Part shown: positions 1 to 7,441 of the stretch, one piece after another
Layout: every line of letters begins with the position of its first letter
Numbering within the stretch: position 1 is the first letter of the stretch
From: an uncultured Clostridia bacterium
Lineage (GTDB): Bacteria > Bacillota > Clostridia > Christensenellales > Borkfalkiaceae
Direction: 5' to 3'
NCBI GenBank assembly: GCA_944376035.1
Contig: CALWBJ010000168.1
Coordinates: 1 to 15,958 of the forward strand
Length of the DNA: 15,958 bases
Position numbers and translations under genes: made by a program
The notes under the pieces: generated by a model
Told to the model about the DNA's origin: nothing
The model's database searches: none
What the model saw: the letters and a program-made list of their open reading frames with translations, nothing else

Positions 1-246
1 TTTTATTTTTATTTTTATTTTTTTATAGTTTTTAATTTTTCAATTTTATAAAAAACGGCTTTTTTACGTTTTGATTGTTTGATTTTTTAGTCAATTTTAG
101 TCCCAAAATATCGACAGTAAAAAATTATCTTAAAGGTTACAATTGAAAATTTTAGTAATTTTTATTTTTAGTAATTTTTATTTTCGGTTTTATCTTCAAT
201 TATAAATAATTATTGTTCTATTTTGTTTTTTTCATAATATAATTTA
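1..246. other. AT-rich non-coding leader upstream of spoIIIAA
   Basis: No credible coding region is seen on either strand. The stretch is almost pure A/T, with a T-rich pentamer-like run at 1-25 and a tandem duplication at 151-182. A weak AAAACG/CGTTTT dyad at 52-72 could be the remnant of a terminator for a gene left of the window, but it is too poor to call. A perfect TATAAT lies at 238-243 and an overlapping CATAATAT at 233-240 resembles the sigma-E -10 element, the sigma factor that drives spoIIIA in Bacillus subtilis. Neither has a convincing -35 partner and both lie almost against the start codon, so no promoter is called. Confidence 0.6.
151..182. repeat. Perfect 16-bp tandem duplication in the spoIIIA leader
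   Basis: The 16-base unit TTTAGTAATTTTTATT occurs twice head to tail at 151-166 and 167-182. It lies in low-complexity DNA and most likely arose by slippage. No function is inferred. Confidence 0.7.
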
Positions 247-249
247 TTG

Positions 250-1119
250 ATGGATTTCTCATTTTTACCTGTGGATTACGAACGGGCTGTAAGAAAAATA
301 GAAACGGACAAACTGTTTGAAATAAGGCTCCGTTGCGGTTTTCCCGTACAACTTAATATACAAGGCAAAAAAGCCTTTTTAACTGAAGAAGGGTACAGTC
401 TTTTTGCAAACAATGCGTTTTGTTGTGATGAAAAGACTATTTCATACATAATAGGTGAATTGACTGAGCATTCATTATACGCATTTAACGACAGAATAAG
501 AAACGGATATTTAACGACTAAAGACGCTATAAGGGTTGGGCTTGCGGGAGAATGCGTTTATGATAACGATAAACTTATAACGGTAAAGAATATTACATCA
601 CTTAACATTCGCGTTCCTCATGAAATAAAAGGTTGTGCTGAAAAAATATATCCGATTGTTTTAGACGGAAACATTATAAACAATACCCTTATAATTTCGC
701 CTCCTTTTTTCGGAAAAACAACCCTGCTTAAAGATCTTGCAAGGATTATTAACAAAAAACAAAAAAAATCCATTCTTATAATAGATGAGCGCGGAGAATT
801 TGAGAGCGTAAAAGGTCAATATATCGATAAAATACGTTACTCGGACAAACTTTATGCACTTACTTACGGATTAAGGTCTATGTCTCCCGAAATAGTAATA
901 ACAGACGAACTGATAGAAAAAAATGATTGGAGATGCGCACAATCGGCAGTGAACAGCGGATTAAATATAATTGCAAGTTGTCATGCTCAGAACATATCTG
1001 ACTTACAGAAAAAAGAATATTTTATAAAAGGTTTATTCGACAGGTATATTGTACTCGATAATAAAAATTATTTTGGAGTTGTTAAGGAAGTACTGGACGG
1101 AGAATTTAATAAAGTATGA
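250..1119 (+). CDS. spoIIIAA: Stage III sporulation protein AA (SpoIIIAA), divergent ATPase
   Basis: This is the first gene of the spoIIIA operon. The family is a cytoplasmic secretion-type ATPase thought to power or assemble the mother-cell side of the SpoIIIA-SpoIIQ channel. The 289-residue product shows FEIRLR near residue 23, a Walker A-like SPPFFGKT at 150-157, Walker B ILIIDE at 175-180, the family signature RSMSP at 209-213, DE at 219-220 and a late SCH motif at 243-245. The first Walker glycine is serine, as I recall in many clostridial homologues, but the following FF is unusual. The segment between Walker B and RSMSP is about 8-10 residues shorter than the usual form and lacks the common RTDVLD/PKAEG stretch. 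An ATG at 250 is preferred over the adjoining TTG at 247. Neither has a visible Shine-Dalgarno sequence, and an in-frame stop at 235 rules out a longer start. Identity is firm; full ATPase activity is inferred. Confidence 0.9.
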   Translation: MDFSFLPVDYERAVRKIETDKLFEIRLRCGFPVQLNIQGKKAFLTEEGYSLFANNAFCCDEKTISYIIGELTEHSLYAFNDRIRNGYLTTKDAIRVGLAGECVYDNDKLITVKNITSLNIRVPHEIKGCAEKIYPIVLDGNIINNTLIISPPFFGKTTLLKDLARIINKKQKKSILIIDERGEFESVKGQYIDKIRYSDKLYALTYGLRSMSPEIVITDELIEKNDWRCAQSAVNSGLNIIASCHAQNISDLQKKEYFIKGLFDRYIVLDNKNYFGVVKEVLDGEFNKV

Positions 1120-1586
1120 AAATAGTTTGCGGAATAATATCAATTATCGTCTGTACCTTCATAGGATACAGAATGTCCACGAAGTATTCTGAAAAAAGAA
1201 AGTTTTATAATTCTTTTTCTTCTTTCAATAAAAGGCTTCTGTATGAAGTAAGTTTTACAAAATTATCTCTTGTCAAAATTTTAAAAAACTATGGGACTGA
1301 AAATGACGATTTCATTTGTGTCTTAAAAGAAAAATATTTATTTAATAAAGAATCCTCTCCAATTAAGTATAAATATCTTACCGATGATGAAAATTCTTAT
1401 TTTTCACAGTACATAGAAAATATAGGACTTGGAGATAGCGTCTCTCAATCGCTATACCTTACTGGTGTTGGAAAATATCTGGATAATCAACTTAATGCTG
1501 CAATTGAAAACGAAAAGAAATACAAGTCGCTTTATATAAAACTCGGTTTTTTATCGGGATTGATAGTTTTTGTCATTCTGTTATAG
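1116..1586 (+). CDS. spoIIIAB: Stage III sporulation protein AB (SpoIIIAB)
   Basis: This is the membrane component of the SpoIIIA complex, proposed to resemble the GspF/PilC platform of type II secretion and type IV pilus machines. The 156-residue product has an N-terminal hydrophobic helix (about residues 2-18), a charged, mostly helical cytoplasmic middle, the family-typical GLGDS segment near residue 108, and a C-terminal membrane helix that runs to the last residue. It is somewhat shorter than the roughly 170-residue Bacillus protein. The ATG overlaps the spoIIIAA stop as ATGA, implying translational coupling. The call rests on this architecture and on its fixed place between AA and AC. 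Confidence 0.88.
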   Translation: MKIVCGIISIIVCTFIGYRMSTKYSEKRKFYNSFSSFNKRLLYEVSFTKLSLVKILKNYGTENDDFICVLKEKYLFNKESSPIKYKYLTDDENSYFSQYIENIGLGDSVSQSLYLTGVGKYLDNQLNAAIENEKKYKSLYIKLGFLSGLIVFVILL

Positions 1587-1594
1587 GTGAACGT

Positions 1595-1792
1595 ATGGGA
1601 ATAGATATAATTTTTAAAATAGCCGCAATAGGCATTCTTATTACAGTAATTACTCAAGTAATAAAAAAAAGTGACCGGGACGATATCGCTACTCTAGTAG
1701 CACTTGTGGGCCTTATTATAGTGCTTACATTAGTAATAAATATGATAAGCGAACTTTTTGAAACAATAAAAAATATTTTTAATCTATACTGA
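1595..1792 (+). CDS. spoIIIAC: Stage III sporulation protein AC (SpoIIIAC)
   Basis: This is a very small integral membrane subunit of the SpoIIIA channel. The 65-residue product is normal for the family and consists of two hydrophobic helices (about residues 5-23 and 32-52) joined by a polar turn containing KKSDRDD, a conserved-looking feature of the family. AGGTGA at 1585-1590 precedes the ATG with good spacing. It lies eight bases after spoIIIAB and one base before spoIIIAD. SpoIIIAC and SpoIIIAD are related membrane proteins expected to work with AE in the mother-cell membrane. The exact role of the subunit is not settled. Confidence 0.92.
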   Translation: MGIDIIFKIAAIGILITVITQVIKKSDRDDIATLVALVGLIIVLTLVINMISELFETIKNIFNLY

Positions 1793-1793
1793 C

Positions 1794-2174
1794 ATGATAC
1801 AGGTAACAGCGATTTCACTTATATGTGCAATAATAATCATTTACCTTAAAAGCGTAAATTCTGAGTTAGCCTTCCTTGCGACCATAGGTTCGGGTATACT
1901 GATTATGGGGGTAGGGCTTACATATTTATCGGAAGCATTTGACTTTATAAATAAAGTTTCCGAAGTAACCGGGATAAGCAATGAACTTTACAAAATAATA
2001 TTTAAAATTACCGCAATCGGATATATAGTGGAATTCGGCGCATCGACGATAGAAGATTTCGGACTTAAAAGTCTGGCGGACAAACTGGTGTTTGTTGGAA
2101 AGATAGTCATTCTTACTATGTCATTACCGATTATATACGGTGTATTTAATTTAATAACGGAAATACTGGCATGA
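1794..2174 (+). CDS. spoIIIAD: Stage III sporulation protein AD (SpoIIIAD)
   Basis: This is an integral membrane component of the SpoIIIA complex. The 126-residue product is close to the family's usual 130. It begins with two hydrophobic helices (about residues 3-20 and 25-45), has an amphipathic middle with KVSEVTGISNELYKIIFK, and ends with a further helix near residues 100-122. The segment AIGYIVEFGASTIEDFG is typical of the family. It starts one base after the spoIIIAC stop with no recognisable Shine-Dalgarno sequence, so translation is probably coupled. Its stop overlaps the spoIIIAE start. Confidence 0.92.
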   Translation: MIQVTAISLICAIIIIYLKSVNSELAFLATIGSGILIMGVGLTYLSEAFDFINKVSEVTGISNELYKIIFKITAIGYIVEFGASTIEDFGLKSLADKLVFVGKIVILTMSLPIIYGVFNLITEILA

Positions 2175-3340
2175 AAAGAAAATCATTTACATTTTTAGTA
2201 ATACTTATAGTGATTTGTTCGACTGCTTTTATAATGTTCTCACCTGTAAAACAGGTTAAGGCTGACGAACTTTCCGATACGATAGAAGATCAGATAGATA
2301 ATATAGATTTAAGTGAGCTGGAAGAATTTTTTGAAAATTTAAACGATAAACCCGATGGCGTAGATTTTTTCGGATATGTTTACGGAATGCTCAAAGGGGA
2401 ATATAATCTTGATTATTCATCTCTTTTAAATTATACACTGAATGTTTTTTTATCTAAAGTTTACGCTGTTTTGCCAATATTTATAAATATAATCGCGATA
2501 GCAATTTTTTGTGGGATTATCAATAATTCCAAAGGCGCGTTTTTAAAAGATGAAATAGCAGACGTTATTTTTTTTGTGTGTTTTTCTTCTATAATACTTT
2601 TACTGTCAGGGCAGATATATTCAATTTTTGAGAACATTAAAAACACCATAGAAAATATATCGAAATTGACAGAGATTATGTCTCCCATAATATTTACTCT
2701 TATGATCGGTTCGGGGGGGAGTGTGTCCGCTGCGATTTATAAGCCTGCCGTAACGTTTTTAACGGGAATAATAATTTATATTATGACATATGTGATTATT
2801 CCGCTAATAGGAATTATGGCGGTATTTTCGGCGATTTCAAACTTTTCGAGTTCATTAAAACTCAAAAAATTTTCTGATTTTGCCGCCGGTATAATCAAAT
2901 GGATAATCGGTCTGATAATTACTGTTTTTGGTATATTTATAACAGTACAAGGTATCAGCGGTGCTACTTTTGACGGAATTTCCTGGAAAGCGGCAAAATA
3001 TGCAATATCAAATTCCATTCCTTTGGTAGGGGGATTTTTAAAAGATGGCTTCGACCTCGTAATTGCAGGAAGTGTACTTATTAAAAATGCAGTAGGTGTT
3101 TCTGTTATTTTTGTTTTATTCTACGTTATATTGTCTCCGGTTTTGTATATGGCGGCTTTCTCGCTTTTGCTCAAACTTACCGCTGCGGTAACCGAACCCG
3201 TCGCAGATTTGAGAATTTCGGATTTCTGTACGTCAATGTCTAAAAGTATCTCATATCTCCTTGCTGTTTTACTTACTGTGGGCTTTATGTTGTTCATAAT
3301 TGTATTACTGATAATTTTTTCCGCCAATGCGTTTATTTAA
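2171..3340 (+). CDS. spoIIIAE: Stage III sporulation protein AE (SpoIIIAE)
   Basis: This is the large polytopic membrane subunit of the SpoIIIA complex. The 389-residue product, near the usual 400, starts with a signal-peptide-like segment ending around VKA-DE (residue 33). An acidic stretch that probably faces the intermembrane space follows, then about seven or eight hydrophobic helices. The IMSPIIFTLMIGSGG region and the C-terminal VTEPVADLRISDF segment are typical of the family. The ATG overlaps the spoIIIAD stop by four bases. It is proposed to act with AB, AC and AD as the membrane platform of the mother-cell-to-forespore channel. Several antisense open frames here are shadows of its hydrophobic codons. 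Confidence 0.94.
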   Translation: MKRKSFTFLVILIVICSTAFIMFSPVKQVKADELSDTIEDQIDNIDLSELEEFFENLNDKPDGVDFFGYVYGMLKGEYNLDYSSLLNYTLNVFLSKVYAVLPIFINIIAIAIFCGIINNSKGAFLKDEIADVIFFVCFSSIILLLSGQIYSIFENIKNTIENISKLTEIMSPIIFTLMIGSGGSVSAAIYKPAVTFLTGIIIYIMTYVIIPLIGIMAVFSAISNFSSSLKLKKFSDFAAGIIKWIIGLIITVFGIFITVQGISGATFDGISWKAAKYAISNSIPLVGGFLKDGFDLVIAGSVLIKNAVGVSVIFVLFYVILSPVLYMAAFSLLLKLTAAVTEPVADLRISDFCTSMSKSISYLLAVLLTVGFMLFIIVLLIIFSANAFI

Positions 3341-3352
3341 GAGGAGAATAAA

Positions 3353-3844
3353 ATGAAAAGTTGGATACTCAGCGTAGGCGCTATGATTTTGCTTACAGCC
3401 ATTATAACTATTATTCTTCCAAAGGGTAAAACATCCGGGCTTATAAAGAGTGTGTTTGCACTCCTTTCGTTACTGGTTATAATTCAACCCGTAACTGCGC
3501 TTAAAAACGGGGACTCCGATTTTTCAATTCCTTCGATATCAGGCGGGAATGAGATAGTTATTCAGGAAAACTATCTTGAATTTATAGTAAGAAAAAGAAA
3601 CGAAAATAATGAAAAAAATTGTGAAAAAATTTTAACTGAAAACGGAATAAACGGAGCAACCGTAAGTATAGAATATACCACCGACGAAAATGCTTCCTAT
3701 GAAATTCAAAAAATAATATTAAATTTTGAAAACTCGGTTATAAATTCGGACAAAGAACATATATATATCATAGAAACCGCTATTGAAGAAATTGCCGAAT
3801 ATCTTGATACGGACAGTGAGGTAATTGAAGTTTATGGAAAATGA
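3353..3844 (+). CDS. spoIIIAF: Stage III sporulation protein AF (SpoIIIAF)
   Basis: This is a membrane-anchored subunit of the SpoIIIA complex. The 163-residue product has two N-terminal hydrophobic helices (about residues 3-22 and 31-49) separated by the family-typical ILPKGKTSG turn, then a soluble alpha/beta domain of the ring-building type, predicted to lie between the two membranes. Bacillus SpoIIIAF is about 206 residues, so this version is some 40 shorter. A strong GAGGAG at 3341-3346 precedes the ATG, and this is one of the few intergenic gaps within the operon. The reading frame overlaps the next gene by 11 bases. Confidence 0.9.
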   Translation: MKSWILSVGAMILLTAIITIILPKGKTSGLIKSVFALLSLLVIIQPVTALKNGDSDFSIPSISGGNEIVIQENYLEFIVRKRNENNEKNCEKILTENGINGATVSIEYTTDENASYEIQKIILNFENSVINSDKEHIYIIETAIEEIAEYLDTDSEVIEVYGK

Positions 3845-4337
3845 ACACAAAGAAAAACAAACTATATTGAACAGAATAAAAAACGATAAAAAAATTCAAT
3901 ACATAATAGTCGGAATCCTTGCAATAATAGCAATAATAATAGTTGCTTCAAGTTATTTGATAAAACCTGCATCGGCCGACTACTCGTATCAGGACGATTA
4001 CGCAAGCATTCTTGAATCAAAACTTTCAAAAGTACTTAGTGAAGTTGACGGCGCGGGTAAAGTTTCGGTAATAATAACCGTCGAGTCGGGTATGGAGACG
4101 GTTCTTGCAATGGAAACGGTTACAACCGAGACTGCAAACGGAACGGAAATAGTGGAAACTCCTATTGTGGTAAACGGTAAAACTGTTGTATTAAAAGAAC
4201 TTTTTCCTAAAATAACAGGAGTTCTTATTGTGGCGGAAGGGGCTAGCAGTATTTCCGTATTAAATAAAATTCAGCAAGCGACAATGTCGCTTCTTGATGT
4301 AGATATAAATAATATAGAAATTTTAACAATGAAATAA
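3834..4337 (+). CDS. spoIIIAG: Stage III sporulation protein AG (SpoIIIAG), short form
   Basis: In Bacillus this protein forms a large ring between the mother-cell and forespore membranes. The 167-residue product has a short charged N terminus, one membrane helix (about residues 21-42) and a ring-building domain ending in GVLIVAEGA and a helix-strand unit. The beta insertion between the two halves of that domain (roughly residues 84-120, with METVTTETANG and TPIVVNGKT) is present but short, and total length is about 60 below the Bacillus protein. The ATG at 3834 is preferred over an in-frame TTG at 3825, which has no better ribosome site. Either way it overlaps the end of spoIIIAF. Confidence 0.9.
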   Translation: MENEHKEKQTILNRIKNDKKIQYIIVGILAIIAIIIVASSYLIKPASADYSYQDDYASILESKLSKVLSEVDGAGKVSVIITVESGMETVLAMETVTTETANGTEIVETPIVVNGKTVVLKELFPKITGVLIVAEGASSISVLNKIQQATMSLLDVDINNIEILTMK

Positions 4338-4353
4338 AAAAGGAGAATTTTTT

Positions 4354-4833
4354 ATGTCAAAGAAAAAGAAAGTAATTGTTTTATCCTGCATGATCGCATT
4401 GCTTGCGGTAACCGCCGTCTTCAATTTTATCCTGACGACAGCGCCCACCGGTAACGACGATTCAACCGTAGTAAGTTCGGCGAACTACTTTACTCAGTAT
4501 CGCAATGAACGACTCACCACCAGAAACGAAGAACTTTTACAACTTGATGCCGTAATAGCTTCTGCTACTGCAACTGATACGGAAATAGAAGAAGCGCTTC
4601 AACTGAAAGTAAAACTTACCGAGATTACGGAAAAAGAACTTCTTTTAGAAAATCTTATAAAAGCATACGGTTTTGAGGATATTGTCGTAATAATAGGATT
4701 AGATTCGGAAAATGTTAATGTTATAGCGAAAACCGATGAACTTACTACTGATGATGCCATAAAAATCAGTACGGTTATATATGAAGAAAACATTGCGTCG
4801 CCCGAAAATATAAAAATTATTCCTATTTCTTAA
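4354..4833 (+). CDS. spoIIIAH: Stage III sporulation protein AH (SpoIIIAH), short form
   Basis: This is the mother-cell partner of forespore SpoIIQ; the two bind across the intermembrane space and build the channel wall. The 159-residue product starts with KKKK and a membrane helix (about residues 7-26). A polar coiled segment rich in Glu and Thr follows (residues 48-95), then a C-terminal ring-building domain (about 96-159) with GFEDIVVIIG, the NVNVIAK strand and the terminal ENIKIIPI. Bacillus SpoIIIAH is about 218 residues, so the linker is shortened. AGGAGA at 4341-4346 supports the start. It is the last gene of spoIIIA; SpoIIQ is not in this window. Confidence 0.92.
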   Translation: MSKKKKVIVLSCMIALLAVTAVFNFILTTAPTGNDDSTVVSSANYFTQYRNERLTTRNEELLQLDAVIASATATDTEIEEALQLKVKLTEITEKELLLENLIKAYGFEDIVVIIGLDSENVNVIAKTDELTTDDAIKISTVIYEENIASPENIKIIPIS

Positions 4834-4860
4834 AAAACGCTATGCAAATCTGAGATTTTG

Positions 4861-4869
4861 TGGTAAAAT
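4861..4869 (+). promoter_or_regulatory. Extended -10 promoter for asp23-nusB-folD-ispA
   Basis: TGGTAAAAT gives an extended -10 element (TGn plus TAAAAT) 35 bases before the asp23 start. The -35 position 17 bases upstream (4841-4846, TATGCA) matches only half of TTGACA, as is common for extended -10 promoters. It would separate housekeeping expression from the sporulation operon. Confidence 0.45.
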
Positions 4870-4904
4870 GTTTACATCAAAATTATTTTGTTGAAAGAGG
4901 CATT

Positions 4905-5327
4905 ATGGCACGTTTCAAAAAAATACCGCAAAATCGCCATGAGGGCAGAATAGTTTACGGCGACAATATCGTGGACGGTATAGTAATGCTTGCCGTTTCT
5001 GAACTTGACTATGTAGAACTGTGTTCTATTGCGCCCCGTAAACAAATGCGTAGCAGTGCGATCAAAGTTATTCTCGATAAAGACGGCGTACATGTGGACG
5101 TTGCGGTTAAAATTCATTTTTCGCAAAGTGTTTCTGAAATTGCTTTTAAAATTCAGGAAGCAGTCAGGCACAATGTTGAATCAATGACCGAATATCATAT
5201 TGCATCGGTGAATGTTACGGTACGCGGCGTTATGTTCGATGATATCGTTAAGACTTCAAATGCCGATAATACTGTTGAAAACGGAAGTGAATCCGTTTCA
5301 GACAACACAAAGGACGGCGAGCAATGA
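4905..5327 (+). CDS. Asp23/Gls24 family protein (YqhY type)
   Basis: This 140-residue protein belongs to the Asp23/Gls24 (DUF322) family, found in most Firmicutes between spoIIIAH and nusB. Family members are envelope- or cytosol-associated; the Bacillus representative YqhY has been linked to control of fatty-acid synthesis, but the molecular role is uncertain. The core shows GRIVYGDNIVDGIVMLAVSE near residues 14-33, then the amphipathic strand VHVDVAVKIHF and the helix QEAVRHNVESMTEYHIASVNVTVRGV, which end the domain. A Ser/Asp/Asn-rich tail follows. AAAGAGG at 4894-4900 selects the ATG at 4905; an in-frame GTG at 4860 lies inside the promoter and is rejected. The stop overlaps nusB as ATGA. 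Confidence 0.87.
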   Translation: MARFKKIPQNRHEGRIVYGDNIVDGIVMLAVSELDYVELCSIAPRKQMRSSAIKVILDKDGVHVDVAVKIHFSQSVSEIAFKIQEAVRHNVESMTEYHIASVNVTVRGVMFDDIVKTSNADNTVENGSESVSDNTKDGEQ

Positions 5328-5725
5328 GGAGTCTTGTAAGAGAAACAATTTTCAGATTTATATTTGCAAAGTTCTTCAATCCGGAGGATGAAGAACTTTT
5401 TGCTGTTCTTTTAAAGAGCGGCAACTTTAACGATGATGACAAAAATTTTGCACATAAGTTGCTGTCTTCCGTGGAAAATAATAAGACAAATATTTTATGT
5501 AAGATTGAAGAGTATGCAAAAAAGTTTTCTTATAACAGAGTTCATTGCGCCGATAAATGCGCGCTTCTTATAGGAATGAGTGAAATGAATGATTTTCCCG
5601 AAACTCCTGTTGCCGTTGTTATTGACGAAGCGGTCAGTCTTGCTGCAAAATATACAACCGAAAAGAGCACGGATTTTGTAAACGCAGTATTGTCTCAATA
5701 CGCAAAGGAGAAAAATAATGGCTGA
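5324..5725 (+). CDS. nusB: Transcription antitermination factor NusB
   Basis: NusB binds boxA RNA with NusE (ribosomal protein S10) and helps antitermination of rRNA operons. The 133-residue all-helical protein is of usual size. It begins with MRSLVRETIFRFIFAKFF, which matches the family's first helix, and carries the C-terminal signature of family NusB: TPVAVVIDEAVSLAAKYTTEKSTDFVNAVL, near residues 91-120, quoted here by its key elements VVIDEAV, AAKY and FVNAVL. AAGGA at 5310-5314 sets the start, which overlaps the asp23 stop by four bases. Its own end overlaps folD by eight bases. The middle is divergent, but context and the C-terminal signature make the call secure. Confidence 0.93.
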   Translation: MRSLVRETIFRFIFAKFFNPEDEELFAVLLKSGNFNDDDKNFAHKLLSSVENNKTNILCKIEEYAKKFSYNRVHCADKCALLIGMSEMNDFPETPVAVVIDEAVSLAAKYTTEKSTDFVNAVLSQYAKEKNNG

Positions 5726-6569
5726 AATTATAGACGGAAAACTACTGGCTTTAAAAGTTAAGGATAAGTTAAAATCCAAAGTTGTGGAATTCAAAAATAA
5801 ATACGGACGCGATATAGTTCTTTCCGTAGTTCTTGTAGGAGATAATCCAGCGTCGCAGGTTTATGTTCGTAATAAACTAAAAGCAACAGAATATGTAGGC
5901 ATGAAATCACTCTCTTTTGTGTTACCCGAAAACGCTTCTGAAAATCAGGTCGCAGAGACGGTAAAATCACTTGCCGTGGATAAAGGAGTTGACGGTATTC
6001 TCGTTCAGTTACCTCTTCCGAAAGGAATAGATGAAAGAAAGATTTTAAAACTTATTCCTCCCGAAAAGGATGTTGACGGATTTCTTGCGGAAAATGTCGG
6101 AAAACTCATGTTGGGTGAAGAAACGACCGTTGCTTGTACGCCTTTCGGAGTTTTGACGATGCTTAAAGAGAATAATATTGAGTTGTCCGGAAAAAACGCC
6201 GTTGTTATAGGTCGCAGCAATATTGTGGGTAAACCTATGGCGATGCTTTTGCTTAAAGAAAACTGTACCGTAACAATCTGCCACAGCAAAACAGTAAATC
6301 TTAAAGAAATGTGCAGCAATGCAGATATTTTAATTGCCGCTATCGGTAAACCGCTTTTCGTTACGGCGGATATGGTTAAACCCGGCGCGGTTGTGATAGA
6401 CGTAGGTATAAACAGAACGGAAAAAGGTATAGTAGGGGACGTGGATTTTGAAAACGTAAAAGAAAAAGTTTCTTTTATTTCTCCCGTACCCGGCGGCGTC
6501 GGTCCGATGACCATCGCTATGTTGCTGGAAAATACTTATCTTTGCGCTTTGAGGAGAGAAAATTGTTAA
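5718..6569 (+). CDS. folD: Bifunctional methylenetetrahydrofolate dehydrogenase / methenyltetrahydrofolate cyclohydrolase FolD
   Basis: FolD interconverts 5,10-methylene-, 5,10-methenyl- and 10-formyl-tetrahydrofolate in the cytosol with NADP. The 283-residue product has the catalytic YVRNK (Y49, K53), the QLPLP motif at 98-102, PPEKDVDGF at 114-122, the Rossmann segment GRSNIVGKP at 165-173 and the PGGVGPMT signature at 258-265. All key residues are present. AAAGGAG at 5704-5710 lies seven bases before the ATG, inside the end of nusB. The C terminus overlaps ispA by seven bases. xseA and xseB, which usually follow folD in this cluster, are absent. Confidence 0.97.
   Translation: MAEIIDGKLLALKVKDKLKSKVVEFKNKYGRDIVLSVVLVGDNPASQVYVRNKLKATEYVGMKSLSFVLPENASENQVAETVKSLAVDKGVDGILVQLPLPKGIDERKILKLIPPEKDVDGFLAENVGKLMLGEETTVACTPFGVLTMLKENNIELSGKNAVVIGRSNIVGKPMAMLLLKENCTVTICHSKTVNLKEMCSNADILIAAIGKPLFVTADMVKPGAVVIDVGINRTEKGIVGDVDFENVKEKVSFISPVPGGVGPMTIAMLLENTYLCALRRENC
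6551..6557 (+). promoter_or_regulatory. Ribosome binding site that fixes the ispA TTG start
   Basis: GAGGAGA lies five bases before the TTG at 6563. An alternative in-frame TTG at 6542 lies upstream of this site and has no ribosome site of its own, so 6563 is the likely start. Confidence 0.7.
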
Positions 6570-7441
6570 ATTTTAAGAACAAATTTGAAACTTACCGTAC
6601 TCGTTTCGAAAATCTTCTTGAAAATTATTTTGATAATGAATGTAATGGTATTCCCGAAATACTAAAAGAATCGATGAGTTACGCGATTAAAGACGGAGGG
6701 AAACGTGTCCGCCCGGTCTTATGTTTTGCAACTGCGGAAATGCTCGGCGTAGAAATAAAAAATGTTGAGTACTATGCACTGGCAATAGAGATGATTCATT
6801 CTTATTCATTGGTTCACGATGATCTTCCGGCTATGGATAATGACGATTACCGTAGAGGAAAATTATCTACGCATAAAAAATTCGGCGAGGCATACGGAAT
6901 ACTTGCGGGAGACGGTCTTTTAAATTTTGCTTATGAGACATGTCTTAAAAAAAGAGATATATGCGAAAAGGATTTACGCGCCATAAAACTGATTGCGGAA
7001 CATGCCGGCAGCAAGGGTATGGTCGGCGGACAAGTTCTTGATTTGCTTAATGAGAGCAATAAAAATGCCGATAGCGAAGATTTGTTCAGGATTTATGAAA
7101 ACAAAACGGCAAAACTTATAATGGCTCCCATACTTGTAAGTTCGATTATTGCAGGTGACAAATATTACAGTGAATTATCGAATTACGGATATAATCTCGG
7201 GTTACTTTTTCAGATAGTGGACGATATTATGGACGAAGAGGGGAGTTTGGAAAGTATCGGAAAAACACCGCATAAGGACAGGTTAGAAGATAAACTCACT
7301 TCTGTCAGGGTTTTCGGCCTTCAAGGGGCAAAGGAACTTGCAAAAGAAAAATATCTTAATTGCTGTGAGTTCATTAAAAAAATTCCCGGAAATGAATTTC
7401 TGAAATGCTTTACGGACATGATGTATAATCGAAAAAATTAA
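6563..7441 (+). CDS. ispA: Polyprenyl (farnesyl/geranyl) diphosphate synthase IspA
   Basis: This trans-prenyltransferase condenses isopentenyl diphosphate with allylic diphosphates to give C15-type precursors for quinones and undecaprenyl carriers. The 292-residue protein has GGKRVRP at 45-51, the first aspartate-rich motif HDDLPAMD at 85-92 in the DDx4D form of bacterial farnesyl synthases, GGQVLDL near 155-161, and the second motif DDIMD at 220-224. The start is TTG with a strong ribosome site and overlaps folD by seven bases, implying translational coupling. Product chain length cannot be fixed from motifs alone; geranyl or geranylgeranyl diphosphate is possible. A terminator begins at the stop codon. 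Confidence 0.94.
   Translation: MLNFKNKFETYRTRFENLLENYFDNECNGIPEILKESMSYAIKDGGKRVRPVLCFATAEMLGVEIKNVEYYALAIEMIHSYSLVHDDLPAMDNDDYRRGKLSTHKKFGEAYGILAGDGLLNFAYETCLKKRDICEKDLRAIKLIAEHAGSKGMVGGQVLDLLNESNKNADSEDLFRIYENKTAKLIMAPILVSSIIAGDKYYSELSNYGYNLGLLFQIVDDIMDEEGSLESIGKTPHKDRLEDKLTSVRVFGLQGAKELAKEKYLNCCEFIKKIPGNEFLKCFTDMMYNRKN

Noticed and set aside
52..72. AAAACG/CGTTTT dyad as a terminator for an upstream gene
   Set aside because: The stem is short and in low-complexity DNA; no upstream gene is in view to support it.
2461..3327. Three antisense open frames of 68-80 codons opposite spoIIIAE
   Set aside because: They lie opposite strongly supported membrane-protein coding sequence and show the low-complexity composition expected of complements of hydrophobic codons.
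4845..4860. AAATCT/AGATTT dyad after spoIIIAH as an operon terminator
   Set aside because: The loop would be a single base, the stem is AT-rich and there is no proper T run after it.
6005..6514. A 169-codon antisense open frame opposite folD
   Set aside because: It is fully covered by folD, whose catalytic motifs are intact; the antisense product has no recognisable motif or ribosome site.
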